Shown in pieces: positions 23,638 through 34,438 of a stretch of DNA of 64,000 nucleotides. The stretch lies in the NCBI GenBank assembly GCA_958299035.1, contig CATQJL010000112.1, positions 47,388,941 through 47,452,940 of the forward strand. The letters run 5' to 3'. The stretch's first letter is position 1. The number at the start of each line of letters is the position of its first letter. Under the pieces are notes generated by a model. That model searched no databases. It was not told where the DNA came from and saw only the letters and a list, made by a program, of their open reading frames with translations. Source of the DNA: Cylicocyclus nassatus. Taxonomy: Eukaryota; Nematoda; Chromadorea; Rhabditida; Strongylidae. The position numbers were made by a program, and so were the translations under genes.

Positions 23638-25243
23638 TTCCATGAATTGTAGAACGGCTTCTTCATCGCTGTCTTTGTTGACTTCTATGCTGAGGGATTT
23701 TAGTTCATACAGATTCTTAATGTCTTGCTTGTATTCCTCCTTAGCGTTGTTGATTACAGGGGTCGCGACGAGAATCGTATTGGAATGAATGGAAGTGTCG
23801 GTTCCGTTGATTGAACTTTTTCCAGAGATTGCATAGCCAAATACCGTGAGTATGAGAATCAGACCCGATGGTTTATTGCTTGTCCGCTTATGGAATTCTT
23901 TAGCATGAGTGAAACTTCGTCAGAATTGAAAGTTTCGGCTTTTCCTCCAAATCCGCGAACAGTGAAGTCCGACGTCCCGATTACGGGGAGTTGCAGATCG
24001 ACGCTTTTCTCGGTTGTGATGAACCTTTTCTGTGCAAATGTATCGAAGAATATTGCGACAGTCTCGTAGTCCATTGTATTGGAGTTGAACGTTAAAGCTG
24101 TCGCTGTCATCAGTGCGTATTGTTTCTTCTCCGTTTCGGGGCGGCAGATAATTTCAGCGTTTTATGAGGTTTTTTTTCTACCTGGTCGTTTTATGTCATT
24201 GAATCGCGGCTGTGTCGCAAAAGTGGTCGGCCATGCAGAGTGCAGAATGGTGATCCTTGCTGCATTTAGGGCAAGGTCCTAGTGTCTTACACTTACTCGC
24301 TTGAGAGATGGCCTTGATCGAAACACTTCCAGCACACTTTTCGCTTAGCTGCTTCACTTCGACGTACATCTGGAGTCCGTAGACTCGGACATTGTGAGAC
24401 AGAGTGAGTGGGACTTCCACAGAGGCAACGAGATTGTGTTTCATGTTTTGCATGTATCCTACTCGATTGCTCAAATCGCTGAGATCGCTTCTGCATTTCC
24501 TTGTTGAAATTCGGACGGTTGCTTTGGCTGAAGGTTACACGTTCTTGGAATGTGTCCGTTAAAAGGGCAATTGTTTCCTTGAGAGCTACCGCACTTTCCA
24601 GGATCTCTAGTATTTCCTCGGTAGAAACGGTTTGTCTTCATTTGGCTCTTTGCTGAACAGCTTTTCGCTCAGTGATGTTGGGAATTTTGAAAGTATCAAT
24701 CGTCTCCACATTCGCCCGTGGTCCAAGGTGACTCCCGCACACTCAATGCGAGTGAGTTTCTCAGTCACATCGGTTAACATTTTTCGGCAGCTTGGCATCT
24801 TCCTTTGCTCGCGGAAGTTGTTCGAGCTCTGTGATGAGAAGGTCAGCTATGCATCCGGAGTTGGTGTATCTCTTGTCGAGGAGTTTTACAGCTTTGTCGT
24901 AATTCTCCCTATCACAGGAATGTTGCCAAGCATAGAAGCAGCAGATCCTTTTAGTGCTTGCCTCAAAAATAGGAACTTATCAGTGTCGGTAAGCTGTGTG
25001 TTGCTGTGGATAAGCAAATTGAAGATCGTCCAAAACATCGGGTAGTCTTTGTAGCTTCCACCAAACGTTGGAACTTCAAGCACTGGTAATCGGACTTTGT
25101 TTTCAGTAATTTGTCTTGTGGATAGACAACTATCCATGTCCGTGTCCGATACTGATGTACTGATGTTCGCGTCGAGGACGATGCTAAAGCGTGAATCAGG
25201 CTTGACTGTTTTTCCACTTCCCTCGTCCGTTATTTCGACTTAT
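23638..25243 (-). pseudogene. BEL gag C-terminal half, CCHC knuckles and protease
   Basis: From 25243 down: an acidic linker, then a DUF1759-type Gag segment (LPVLEVPTFGGSYKDYPMFW ... LIHSN ... FLFLRQALKGSAASML), then a region with three zinc knuckles near 24430-24230 (C-x-C-x4-H-x4-C, CWKCFDQGHLSSE and CPKCSKDHH). A DUF1758-type aspartic protease follows at about 24050, but the expected D-T/S-G active site reads FFDTFAQ, lacking the Gly, and LPVIGTSDF follows. The final part (to 23638) is the linker into RT. A 4-nt duplication splits the knuckle region, and other frame changes are visible. Confidence 0.8.
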
Positions 25244-25639
25244 TTAAAGGCACCGTCCACTTAAAGCGAGGTTGATGAGATTTCGGTGGCATACTAGTGT
25301 GGGCCCCCACACTAGGCAAACCCTCAAGTAGCGCCGCAAAATACTCTTCCGAAGCGAGAAATCCGCTCCGGAAGGGACGTAACCGGAGGTGGTCACTCCG
25401 CCCACTTTGCAGGCGCACCGCTGGAGATACTACACGCACAGCGCTGTACGCTGCCTCGTCGTAGGCGACTAATGGGAGTTTTTCTAGTGATATTTCGTGT
25501 ACTTGTATTCTCAACCGTCCGTTTTTTATTCAGTCATGACCAAATTTACGACAAAGTTGTTTTTCCGATTATAGCCATCATCAGCATCCGGCATAGCTGT
25601 TTTTTTTATACGAACATGGCATAGCTGCTTTTCTTAATA

Positions 25640-27030
25640 TGAACTTTCTTTATAGGTGACGCTTGTGCTCAATCAATGAAACAAGATGAACGCGAAGAGA
25701 ACGTGAGTTTTTCTTTCATTGCAATGTACATCGAATTCAAAAACTATTTGTATCATTCATTCTGTGACCAGGAGACGCAAGCCCGCATTGCACACTTTGT
25801 CTAAACAAGCCTGGTCGTGTATTTAGCAGCGGTTTATACTTGTTATATACTCATCCAGGTTTATTCAATCCTCGGAAACACGGAAGAACAAACTCAAACT
25901 TGTTGACAATGTCCGCAATGCGATTTCGCGTCTCTTAGTCGTAGAACAGATGATAGTCAAAGTCGTTTTCGCCGTTGCTACATGACTAATGGATCATTGC
26001 AAAAAACTTTCACGCATTTCTGTGCGGCTGACTTGCTATTGCTGTGCGCTGATCTTGACGTGTTATCAAATTCACCTGTATCACCTGTATCCCCGTTGAT
26101 CATCGTGTTGCACGAGCGGGTACTAGTGATGCCTCCATTCGTCCCTGTCTCGGGCGATTGTTGACCAATGTTTACGTATCGCACCAGGAACACGTGGAAC
26201 GCTCTGAAGGACTTCATTAGAGAACTTCGTGAACATATCTGACCATCGCGTCGGCGGTCTTCCTCGTTCGCGTTTGACGTCCAGTGGTATCCAATCTGTT
26301 ACAGCTCTCGTCCACCGGTTGTCATCGAAACGCATTACGTGCCCGGCCCATCTCATCTTGTTCTGCTTGGCGTACGCGGCAGCGTCCCTGATCTTCGATC
26401 GTTGACGTAGGGTAGAACTTCGTAATCCTTGCCTCACTTGCGTGAGTCGATTCACTCCTAGCATCACTCTCTCAACAGCTCGTTCGATGACGCTAACCGC
26501 GTGTTCATCCTGCTTTCTCATTGTCCATGTTTCAGAAGCGTACGTCAAAGCAGGAAGAACCGTCGAGTTGAAAAGGTGGGCGCGGAGCCGGATGTTCTTG
26601 GTCTTCAAATTATTTGATGGAAATGTTTTGCAGACAAGTGAATCCTCATCAGTTAGCCCACCCGACAAAAAGTGCAGGCATACAATAATGGCTCTCAGTG
26701 CAGGCATACAATGATGATAATCTTGATGTAAACATGAGCTTTCTTTATGGACGACGCTTGTGGTCAATAAAACGAGATAAACATGCGACGTGAGTTTTTT
26801 CATTGCAATGTACATCAAATTGAAAAACTATTTGTAGTCAAAATGATCGTTGACGCCGTCTACATGACTAATGGATCATTGCAATAAACTGTCACGCATT
26901 TCTGTGCAGCTGACTTGCTATTGCTGTAGTACGTTGATTTCTTGACGTGTTATTAAAATGGAATCGTTTTGCAGACAAGTGAATTCTCATCAGCTTGGCC
27001 CACGCGACAAAAAGTGCAGGCATGCAGTGA
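25640..27030. repeat. direct-repeat pairs flanking the LINE fragment
   Basis: Three blocks occur twice in the same orientation: ACTTTCTTTATAGGTGACGC-like (25640-25755 and 26730-26835), CATGACTAATGGATCATTGC-like (25980-26070 and 26865-26960), and TTTTGCAGACAAGTGAAT-like (26629 and 26965). This suggests a partial tandem duplication of the 3' region of the LINE or of its target. Confidence 0.6.
26123..26720 (-). pseudogene. C-terminal fragment of a non-LTR (RTE/CR1-like) reverse transcriptase
   Basis: A 231-codon minus-strand frame ends at 26123. Its last ~170 residues contain VLPALTYASETWTMRK, an ERAVERVMLGV segment, KMRWAGHVMR, GRPPTRWSDM and a final ARDRDEW, a pattern shared by the C termini of many animal non-LTR reverse transcriptases. 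Only this part remains; the endonuclease and the RT catalytic motifs are absent, as expected for a 5'-truncated LINE copy. The frame before about 26720 looks unrelated. Confidence 0.85.
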
Positions 27031-27075
27031 TGACTTTCATCGTATAAACTATTGACTGCGTATTTGTTAACGTAG

Positions 27076-27498
27076 CTTCAGGAAAGACATTATCGACTTA
27101 GTTCCCGATGCGATGCCATATCTTTTAGATCTGCTTCAGAACGCGGCAGGAAAAAGGGAAATTCTCAATCCAGCTTCTTCTTCTTGCACTGAAGTCCGGG
27201 TTTTCGTTTCTTCATAGCAATTTTCACTACCTTTCTGAAAATTCTTGGTACGTAGATCGATCAAAATACTTACAGACACCATCAATACTAGCAAGAAGAA
27301 AATGAAATTGAACGGAAGACTCCCATCCAACACCTCTGGCGCAAAGAAATTTGGATAGAATTCCTAACAAACTACATACAACGACCTGCTGATGAGGAGC
27401 AAACCACTGATGAGGAGCTATCCACCGATGAGGAGCAATTCACAGATGAGGAGCAACCCGCTGATGAGGAGCAGATGGATTATGAGGAGATAGAATAG
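27076..27498 (+). pseudogene. exon-like sequences ending in DEEQ tandem repeats
   Basis: Two plus-strand segments preceded by splice-acceptor-like sequence. The first (TTCAG at about 27080) stays open for about 45 codons (KDIIDLVPDAMPYLLDLLQN). The second (CTAG near 27290) runs open to TAG at 27496-27498 and ends with five imperfect 18-nt repeats of a DEEQ-type acidic unit. Neither is a family I know. Lying inside a TIR element, they may be captured host exons or remains of an element gene. Confidence 0.35.
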
Positions 27499-27669
27499 AT
27501 CACGACTACAGTAGTTGATTTAGATTCTGTACCGTACTTGTGAAGTAACATGTGTATATGTAACTAGAATAACGTGAAAAACAGAAAAAAAAAGAAAAAA
27601 CACAATATGTAGGGAACATAGAAAAAACAATAACCACGTAAAAAAGGAGAAAAAAGGAGAACGAGGACA

Positions 27670-28843
27670 CACCTGATTTTGGGATTGTTCTAAGGGCTAA
27701 AGGCCGCTGCAGGAATTTTGGAAGTGCCTGTTTCATATGTAGCATTGCTGTTGACCATGGAGATGACAAAAATACTCCTCCAAGAAGACATTCGATATGT
27801 TTGCTGTCCATACCTGTAATAGCTGCATTACCAGATCGAATGGGTCAAAGAAGAAAAAACACACTTTCAGCCTTACTCACTCACCAATAATACTTCGTAG
27901 GGAACGGCCATAGGTTGCTGGCAACGGTTCCAATTGCCAACGTTGTCGGGGTCAGAGAGACGGGTTAGAGAGCACGCAAAAGGTGGAGGCTATCATGAGG
28001 CCACAACGACCGGCAACGACGGTAACCTCAGCAACCTCAGCAACCTAGCAACTTCGGCATGCCGGCAACCTCGGCAACCGTTGCCGGCAACCTATGGCCG
28101 TTTGCTTAGACGGCCCTAACACATTTGAGATAACTGGCAAAACTATTCAATGTCGAGGTCAAAAATATGCTAGAATATCTGCTAAGCACGTTATCATACG
28201 CTTTATTGTAAATTCAGAAACAGGATGAATTCATAATGTCCTGGAGAAAATGAAAGCAGGATAACCTCCACTCACCCCTTTTATGTTGTTGGCGATGTTG
28301 AAACGAATTCGCTATACTGGATTCTCTTGCACCAGCCCTTGGAGTACTTTGACCTCGCAAATTATTGATTTGACCTTGCAATAAACGCAAATCCTTGACA
28401 TATTTTGCAAACCTGTAAAAGCGATCATTAGAAACTTCACTTTTCAACTTCACAATTCTCACTTTTGTCACTGACTGCCACGAACGAGAGCGATAAGCCT
28501 GAATAACTTCCAAACATGATAAGCATTGATTTTGAAGTCACTAAATGTTAGAAGAACAGAGCGCTGCTGGAGTCAACAAAGCCCGTCTGAAATAACATGC
28601 GCCAGTCAAGAACATCCAGCAGTGCGATATATCTGTTTCTTGATCAGGCAACTGCAAAAAAAAGATAAGTTGTAGCTCGTCTGACGACACTGCAATAAAC
28701 CGAAGACGTAAAATGTGAAAACTAACGACCATCACTAATACAATAAACAAAAAAAGAGTAGGATATCCAAAACGCAGAGTACAGAGCCCTACTACGAAGA
28801 ATGTGCTAAATACACGGAACCTGGAGAAGACTGGGGCAAACAT
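27670..28843 (-). pseudogene. minus-strand exon-like segments in the TIR element
   Basis: Open segments bounded by good splice signals: about 28843-28541 (hydrophobic start, then TTTTTTGCAG acceptor before LPDQETDISHCW), about 28513-28280 (ends at a GGTGAGTGG donor after QHRQQHKR) and about 27815-27680 (acceptor TATTACAGG, then a 45-codon frame with QALPKFLQRPLALRT). No known domain. They could be pieces of one captured gene, interrupted by the MITE at 27902-28103. Confidence 0.3.
27902..28103. mobile_element. GC-rich 200 bp MITE
   Basis: Inverted ends AACGGCCATAGGTTGCTGGC and complement, with an inner GGCAACGGTT pair. The interior is rich in GCAACCTCA-type short direct repeats. It is inserted in the 3.8 kb TTAA-type element, so it is younger than that element. 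Confidence 0.8.
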
Positions 28844-29083
28844 TTTCTAATACTCCTAATCGATTGCACAATTGCCCATGACTAGTTTGCAAATGACGCC
28901 CTGCGTATATCAGCGCGCCTGCAAAGTGGGCGGAGTGACCACTTCCGGTTACGTCCCTTCCGGAGCGGATTTCTCGCTTCGGAAGGAGTATTTTGCGGCG
29001 CTACTTGAGGCTTGCCTAGTGTGGGGGCCCACACTAGTATGTCACCGCAATCTCATCGACCTCGCTTTGAAAGGACGGTGCCT

Positions 29084-30070
29084 TCAACCAGTTGATAGCT
29101 TCCATTTGCACTCTTTGCCCCAGTAGAAAGAAATGCATCAAGATCGTTCATAAGTCTTTCTCTTTCTGATTGGTCCTTTCTTTGTACGAGAAAGTTCATA
29201 GCTTTTTGGATTTGTGCTTCCAGGTATTCCGAGAAGCCTTTTAAGGAGATTTCTGCTTCTTTAATTTCGGCCATTTTATCCATGACGAAGGCATTGCATT
29301 CGGATGCTGTTGCTGGAAAGTTGAAGGCTTAATCTATCTCCCTGATTTTTTCCTGGAGGCTGCTAACTGAAAAGTAAGTCACTGAGATGCGTGTTTCAAA
29401 TTTTGCAAGCTCAGTCATTGTTTGTCTGGTGCGCATGAACTTCTATCGCGGCTCTCGTTGGCTGCGTGCTTTGGCACTCACTCAGACAATCGCCGGGGGC
29501 AGGCGAGCACCGGAAAAATAGATTGCTGATCTCTCGCACCCCGCGCGCGGATTTTTTGGAAAGCAATCAGGACTTTTCGGAAGAGCGCTTGCTGAGTCAG
29601 CGGATTTTTGAGAGACCGCCTGTTGAATTTTTTTTCGCTCTTATCTTTTGCAGATATATTGCTGAATCTCTGAGGAATCGAGAACTCAGCAAGTGGCCTT
29701 CCGAAAAGTCCTGATTGCTTTCCAAAAAATCCGCGAGCGGGGTGCGAGAGATCAGCAATCTATTTTTCCGGTGCCCGCCTGCCCCCGGCGATTGTCTGAG
29801 CAGGTGTTTGTTTGTAGAAAAGTTCTGGATGGGTACTTAGTACGCGCAGCTGTCGAGGAGGTGGAGAGATTGGCTGGGCCTGAACCTCTTTGATACGTTT
29901 TCTTGCTTGGTGCAAGAAACTAATCACTAGTAAGCTAGCAGTGGAGCGCTCAGCTTTTTCTAGTTGGTTAGCAAGCGTGCCGATGGGCTTGAACGCTGTG
30001 CTGACTGGTCAGGTTTGGATCCTGCCCAGTGCGAGTTTGAGGAGACCTTGTAGTTTAATAGTTTTTAAGT
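29084..30070 (-). pseudogene. BEL gag N-terminal half
   Basis: Minus-strand frames from about 30060 read a helical segment (GTLANQLEKAERSTASLL, FLHQARKRIKEVQ) and, after the MITE at 29481-29800, continue with MTELAKFETRIS and a coiled-coil-like part (MAEIKEAEISLKGFSEYLEA, KDQSERERLMNDLDAF). An in-frame TAA lies near 29330 and another stop lies near the start. The reading frame is cut at 29083 by the TTAA-type element and resumes at 25243. No enzyme motif; assigned by position and by continuity with the DUF1759 part. Confidence 0.65.
29481..29800. mobile_element. 320 bp MITE in BEL gag
   Basis: Perfect outer ends CTCAGACAATCGCCGGGGGC and complement, continuing as inverted arms of more than 100 bp (ATAGATTGCTGATCTCTCGC, GGAAAGCAATCAGGACTTTT). 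Non-coding. Confidence 0.88.
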
Positions 30071-30095
30071 GAAGTATTAAAAATGGACCAACTGT

Positions 30096-30430
30096 TTTTT
30101 CTCTACTAACTTCTGGTCGTCTTACTAGAAGAGATCAGAAGAGTTCAATATTCAGTGGTAAGGTCTTCAGCTGGAGCTTTTACTAATTTCTGGTCGTCTT
30201 ACGAAAAAAGAGCTCAAAAAGGTTCAGTTAACCAGTGGTCTCCTTAACTGACGCTTTTACTACCTTCTGGTCTTCTCACGTAAAGAGAGCAGAGAACGGT
30301 TCAGTTAATTAGTGATTTTCTGCCAACTAACGCTTTTACTACTTTCTGGTCGTCTTATGAAAAGAGAGCTTGGTAGAGTTCAATTGATTAGTGAAGAAGT
30401 CTGCCAGCGGGACTTTATCAGCTTTCTGGG
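30096..30430 (-). repeat. ~77 bp tandem repeat in the BEL leader
   Basis: TTCTGGTCGTCTTAC-like blocks recur at about 30110, 30187, 30263 and 30342, with a further partial copy. Each is followed by AAAAGAGAGC and a GGTTCAGTTAA..AGTG segment. It lies between the primer-binding site and gag, so it is in the element's 5' untranslated leader. Confidence 0.8.
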
Positions 30431-30454
30431 TAGCAAACGCCAGAAAGTTAACCA

Positions 30455-30470
30455 TAGGCCGAATGCACCA
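30455..30470 (-). promoter_or_regulatory. candidate primer-binding site of the BEL element
   Basis: Ten bases inside the 5' LTR, the minus strand reads TGGTGCATTCGGCC. TGG plus the rest closely resembles the complement of the 3' end of a tRNA-Gly (one extra base relative to the usual sequence), which would prime minus-strand DNA synthesis. Confidence 0.5.
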
Positions 30471-30480
30471 ATTTGGTGTT

Positions 30481-30780
30481 TGCCACTACGTTGAAGGAAT
30501 TGTTTATGCGGGAAACAATCCAGTGGATAATAGACTTGGCGAGGCGATCCACAAGTGAGCATCTAGGTCTATTTACGCCACTATTTTGGGCGTGGCAACT
30601 TAGATGCTTCCTTTTGGCAAACAATAGTATCATACAGCTATCGCTCGAAAATTATTGGTGTGCTATCAAGCAGCAATGGGACCTTGGTGGCTTAAGTGTT
30701 CCAGCTAGGAAGGTTTGTCAACGACAAGAAAATATACAATATAACAATAATGGTCGATAATCATTTTATTATTATCGACA
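30481..30780 (-). repeat. 5' LTR of the BEL/Pao element
   Basis: 300 bp, starting TG and ending CA, and a direct repeat of 9668-9999. On the minus strand it begins TGTCGATAATAATAAAATG, with an AATAAA and a short inverted repeat near its start. The LTRs differ at a dozen or more places plus one ~27-bp indel. Confidence 0.82.
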
Positions 30781-31134
30781 TCAACTACGGCAGTTTTTTA
30801 TAGTGAATCTAAAGGGCTAGCACTGTATCGAACGGGAAGCCACTATCTCCCAACTGGACTTCTCCTTAGAATGTATAATTTTTTTGTTCTTCATTAATTT
30901 TGCAGAATCATGGAAAGTGAGAGAAGGAAAAATGTTCCAATTTTATAGACGGTTATCTAAGGATTAGCGGACTTCCTAATTTGACATATGTACACTGGGA
31001 TCCAAGAGAATCTAAAAGAGAGGAGCTAGAAACCGTATCGTTTTTTTACATGTATGCCCACCCCTTCTATGGTTTAGCTTTTCAAGTCACAAAGTTATGA
31101 CTACATCACAAAATGATTTGTAATGATAAATCTA
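30781..31134. other. no supported gene
   Basis: Flank of the BEL element; nothing recognised. Confidence 0.35.
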
Positions 31135-32062
31135 TAGTAGATCGAATCTGTTGCGTTTCATTGCGTTTCCATATGCTTTCTCAAAGTCCTTTGTAAGCGA
31201 TTTTCTCATATAGCGTATAGCATTGTATAGCATTGCGTCATGAGTCATGTACTCGGTATCAATTCGCTTTGGTGTTTCCCGCGCCGCATTGGTTTGGTGC
31301 GCACGCTTTGCATGGCCCATGCACGACGGGGAGTTCACACCTGGCGCTTGCCAGACGTCATCAGCTGATTTGGCAGCCATCATATCGTTTTTGGCTGGTT
31401 CTTTTATTCGCTTTTATTTCCAGGCTTTTCCGTTGAAAAAGTGATGGGCCGGCGATTGATTATGTACCATCGGCTTTTAGCTTTAACAGGAAGTCCGAAA
31501 ACAAACTAACAGTGAAAATTGATTCTGAATGTCCACTGATTTGACTGTTTCTCTTGCTCTTTTTCTTTGCCAGGCACCAGCTGATATTGCTTGCTTGAAT
31601 ATGAAATGTATCTTTACTCGATAATTTGCAAAAAGCTGAAGTGGTTTCAGCTTTTACAGGAAGCCCGAAAATAGACCAATAGTGAAAATTTACTCTCCGC
31701 AATCCTCAATTTACTTCAAAAGCGCATATACATCTGTTTGATTGGGGCCGGCCCATCACTTTTCCAATGAATCCTGGAAAGAAAAGCAAAAATAAAAGAA
31801 CTAGTCAAAACTGATATGATGGGCTGCGAAATCAGCTGATGACGTCTAGCAAAGCGCCAGGTGTGAACGCCCTGTCATGCGTGAGCGATGCAAAACGTGC
31901 ACGCCAGACCCTTGCGGCGTGGAAGACACCAAAGCGAATTGATACCGATGGTACATGACTTATAACTTAATCTAGGATGTTGTACGATGTGAGGAAATAC
32001 AAATACTTACAAAAGACTTCGAGAAAGCATATGAAAAGGCAATGAAAGGCAACGGGTTGACT
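31135..32062. mobile_element. ~930 bp foldback element
   Basis: Inverted arms of about 320 bp: the left arm (31135-31455) and right arm (31745-32062) share complementary blocks such as GTATCAATTCGCTTTGGTGT, CAGCTGATTTGGCAGCC-like and GTGATGGGCCGG. The loop holds a direct repeat (CAGGAAGTCCGAAAA at about 31490 and CAGGAAGCCCGAAAA at about 31655). Non-coding. Confidence 0.8.
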
Positions 32063-32685
32063 TTATATTTGGCTAACTAGTTTGTTCTTGCAGTGTATGA
32101 CGATGTAACATAACCTTAATAAACTTAAATATCTGCAAGACTCTTAATTTGGAGCAATCAAATGCCCTATGAACCTACTTCTGTCAGCCTTATCGCTTCA
32201 CTGTCACTTCCCGCTGAGAACGGTAAAAGCGAGCGGGCTACAAATATGACATAGTACTGAGCGGGACGCTAGAACTGGCTGCGGAGATGCGAGAAAATTT
32301 CACTGCATAGCGCTTTGTTTATGCTATCTAAATGCTATCAAAGCTTTTCCAAATTATGAAGATTCTGAAAAATCGCCAAATTTGGGTATGGTAAAACCAT
32401 GGATTTGAAATTTTGGCAATTACCTCAGAAACTACCAAAGCAAACGGTCCCAAAACATGACGTTGCGGAAACCCAAGAATTCAACAAAAGTTTGCGACTT
32501 TTTCGGAATCCTGCTTCATTCCAGGAATTTCGCGAAATCACGAGAATTCCGCGGAAAATGGGGATCGCAAAGTACGCAGCATCATAACCTCCTTCGGAAT
32601 GAATATATTCTTCTCGGAAACAACATTGTATTCAGCTCGTCAAGGCAAATCTTTAGATCTACAGCATGCCCTTGATACTCCAATT
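32063..32685. other. no supported gene
   Basis: Nothing recognised between the two elements. Confidence 0.35.
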
Positions 32686-32688
32686 TTA

Positions 32689-34435
32689 GGCCCGTATGCA
32701 CGTACATCCCCGCTGGGGAGGGGAGGGGAGCTGGATCCCCAGGGGAACGATCCCCTCCTCTGAACCCCGCTATGACAGAAGGGAAGGGAGCGATCCCTCC
32801 CCTGCACCTACAGCGGGGATGGCGTGATTGCGGTAGCCGCTTCTAATTTGCGGCTACTACAAAACCTCGTCAAAAAAGTTATTTTGTCAATTTTTGTACA
32901 CCTGAATGGCTTTTGGAGCAAAGTGTACAAGAATACTGATTACGCGTGCTCTTGCCCCTTTCTCACCCCTTTTCAACCATCCCTCCCATTGTATCTCTCT
33001 CCTCCGCTCTCTTTTTCTTCTTCCATATTACTGGTTCAAAAGTTATGTGTTATTAGTAGTAATGATATTGACTTTTGAAGTAATGTGACTCGGTTTGCAG
33101 TTCATATTTAGATTTCCTCGCAATCACGTTATGTACTTCTCCTACAAAAAAAATTGTGTGCAGCTTTTTGTAGTTTTTGTGGTTTTTTCCGGCATTTACC
33201 AGTTATCCCTTTGCGGTACTCTTTCGCTGCCTCAAATTCGGTATCAAATTTCAGAAGTATCGATTGGACGAGTCCCGGGGCCCGGTGGGACCCCTTCCCT
33301 TCCCGTGTGCACGTATGTAGCTCGATAACGCGAGGGAGGGGATCGACATCTCCTACGAAGGAGTAGGGGTTCGATGGTGTAGATCATGCCAGAAAACCGA
33401 ATATTCTGGTTTCATTCGGTTGTTACAAAGCATTTCGCTCAATTCGATGAAAGATTTTCTTCGAAAGCCGGGTTCCTCTCTCAGCGACCTGTAGCTTGCA
33501 ATCTTGTCTCTCACTTCTATATTCGCCTCTTGAAAAGAAATCCGAGCATATAATAGCTGCCAATTTCGAATGTTTGTAGAAGTCTTGATCATTCGAGAAG
33601 TTTGCACATTTTCCATATGATATGATAATTTTAGCCACATAGGCTGGTTAAACACATTGTAACTATCATATTATATGAGATGTTGCCTTTATCATGTTAA
33701 CTCAACATAAGCTGCCTCGAAAAAATCTAGAAAGTAGCAGATTTCCCTATTTCTGAATAAAGATCCCGGGGAAATGATCCCCTCCCCAGCGTTTCCCTCG
33801 TGCATAGCAGGGATGGCCGCTGGGGATCATTCCCTTGGGAGAATCGACGGTATTTCACTGATAGCTACAACCTCCGTGAAGAGCTGGCGCAATTTGCAGC
33901 TTCTGCTATGCGTAGAAATGCTGGTTTGATTGTGAGATTGTTTGATTTGACAACACCACCGCCTCCCTTTTTTTCGGCAGCATAACGTTTTCTACTCACT
34001 GCAGAGGCATCTTGACTTCTATTTTTGAACATCTTTACGCTGAAATGGGCAGCATGGGCGAAAATGAGCAGCATCCATGAAGACAGCAGGAATATAATGG
34101 GCGTCCGAAATATTATTTTTAGTGCGCCGACGGGCAGGGCAGACGGCATTCCTCAACGATTAAATTACCGCCGAACACATTGAAGGCGAGTAGCTATGAA
34201 AGGATGGAAAAGAGGAATGATTACCGCAAAAAAGCAGAAGCAAAATGATTTCCCCGCTCGATCTCTCCTTCTGCATAAGAGGATTCCCCTCCCCTACTCC
34301 TAGGGGATCCCTTCTCGAGTATTGCCTCTGTGCATACGGGGGTTTGCGTAGGGAAGGGAGGGAAGCCCCAGCGGGGATCATTTCAATGGTTAAACGCACA
34401 TCCCCTCCCCGAGGGAATTTACGTGCATATGGGCC
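32689..34435. mobile_element. 1.75 kb PIF/Harbinger-like TIR element
   Basis: Ends GGCCCGTATGCACGTAC and complement of GTGCATATGGGCC, with TTA on both sides (32686-32688 and 34436-34438). The subterminal sequence is full of GGGGAGGGGA/GATCCCC motifs that recur at 33270, 33770, 34260 and 34390 on both strands and could form a complex subterminal binding region. I find no Harbinger transposase; the AT-rich interior has no recognisable ORF. Confidence 0.75.
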
Positions 34436-34438
34436 TTA

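Larger units (their letters stand above)
25248..29083. mobile_element. 3.8 kb TTAA-type TIR element, largest family A member
   Basis: Inverted ends AGGCACCGTCCACTT and complement, extended by about 185 bp of near-identical inverted sequence (shared GTGTGGGCCCCCACACTAG-like palindrome, CTCCGGAAGGGACGTAACCG, GGAGTGACCACTTCCGG-type blocks). TTAA lies at the left edge and TTCAA at the right. It is inserted in BEL gag. It carries an RTE-like LINE fragment, exon-like segments on both strands and an internal 200-bp MITE, so it looks like a transposon that has collected foreign sequence. I see no piggyBac-type transposase. Confidence 0.8.
9668..30780 (-). mobile_element. BEL/Pao LTR retrotransposon with env-like gene, multiply interrupted
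   Basis: Two same-orientation terminal repeats bracket, on the minus strand in order, gag (DUF1759-type), CCHC knuckles, a DUF1758-type protease, RT with a YVDN motif, RNase H, an H2C2 zinc site, integrase, a DUF5641-type tail, an env-like gene and a small 3' CCHC ORF. This order is that of BEL/Pao elements. The span of 21 kb is due to insertions in gag (25248-29083, 29481-29800) and pol (21122-23637), a foldback in env (about 11490-12870) and two extra 1793-bp copies of the integrase block. Frameshifts and stops occur in every gene, so the element is dead as written. Confidence 0.9.

Noticed and set aside
26442..26714. 90-codon plus-strand ORF
   Set aside because: Antisense shadow of the LINE reverse-transcriptase fragment.
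33353..33655. Possible tRNA-like GGTTCGAT box near 33367
   Set aside because: No matching A box or cloverleaf could be formed around it; it lies in a TIR element.
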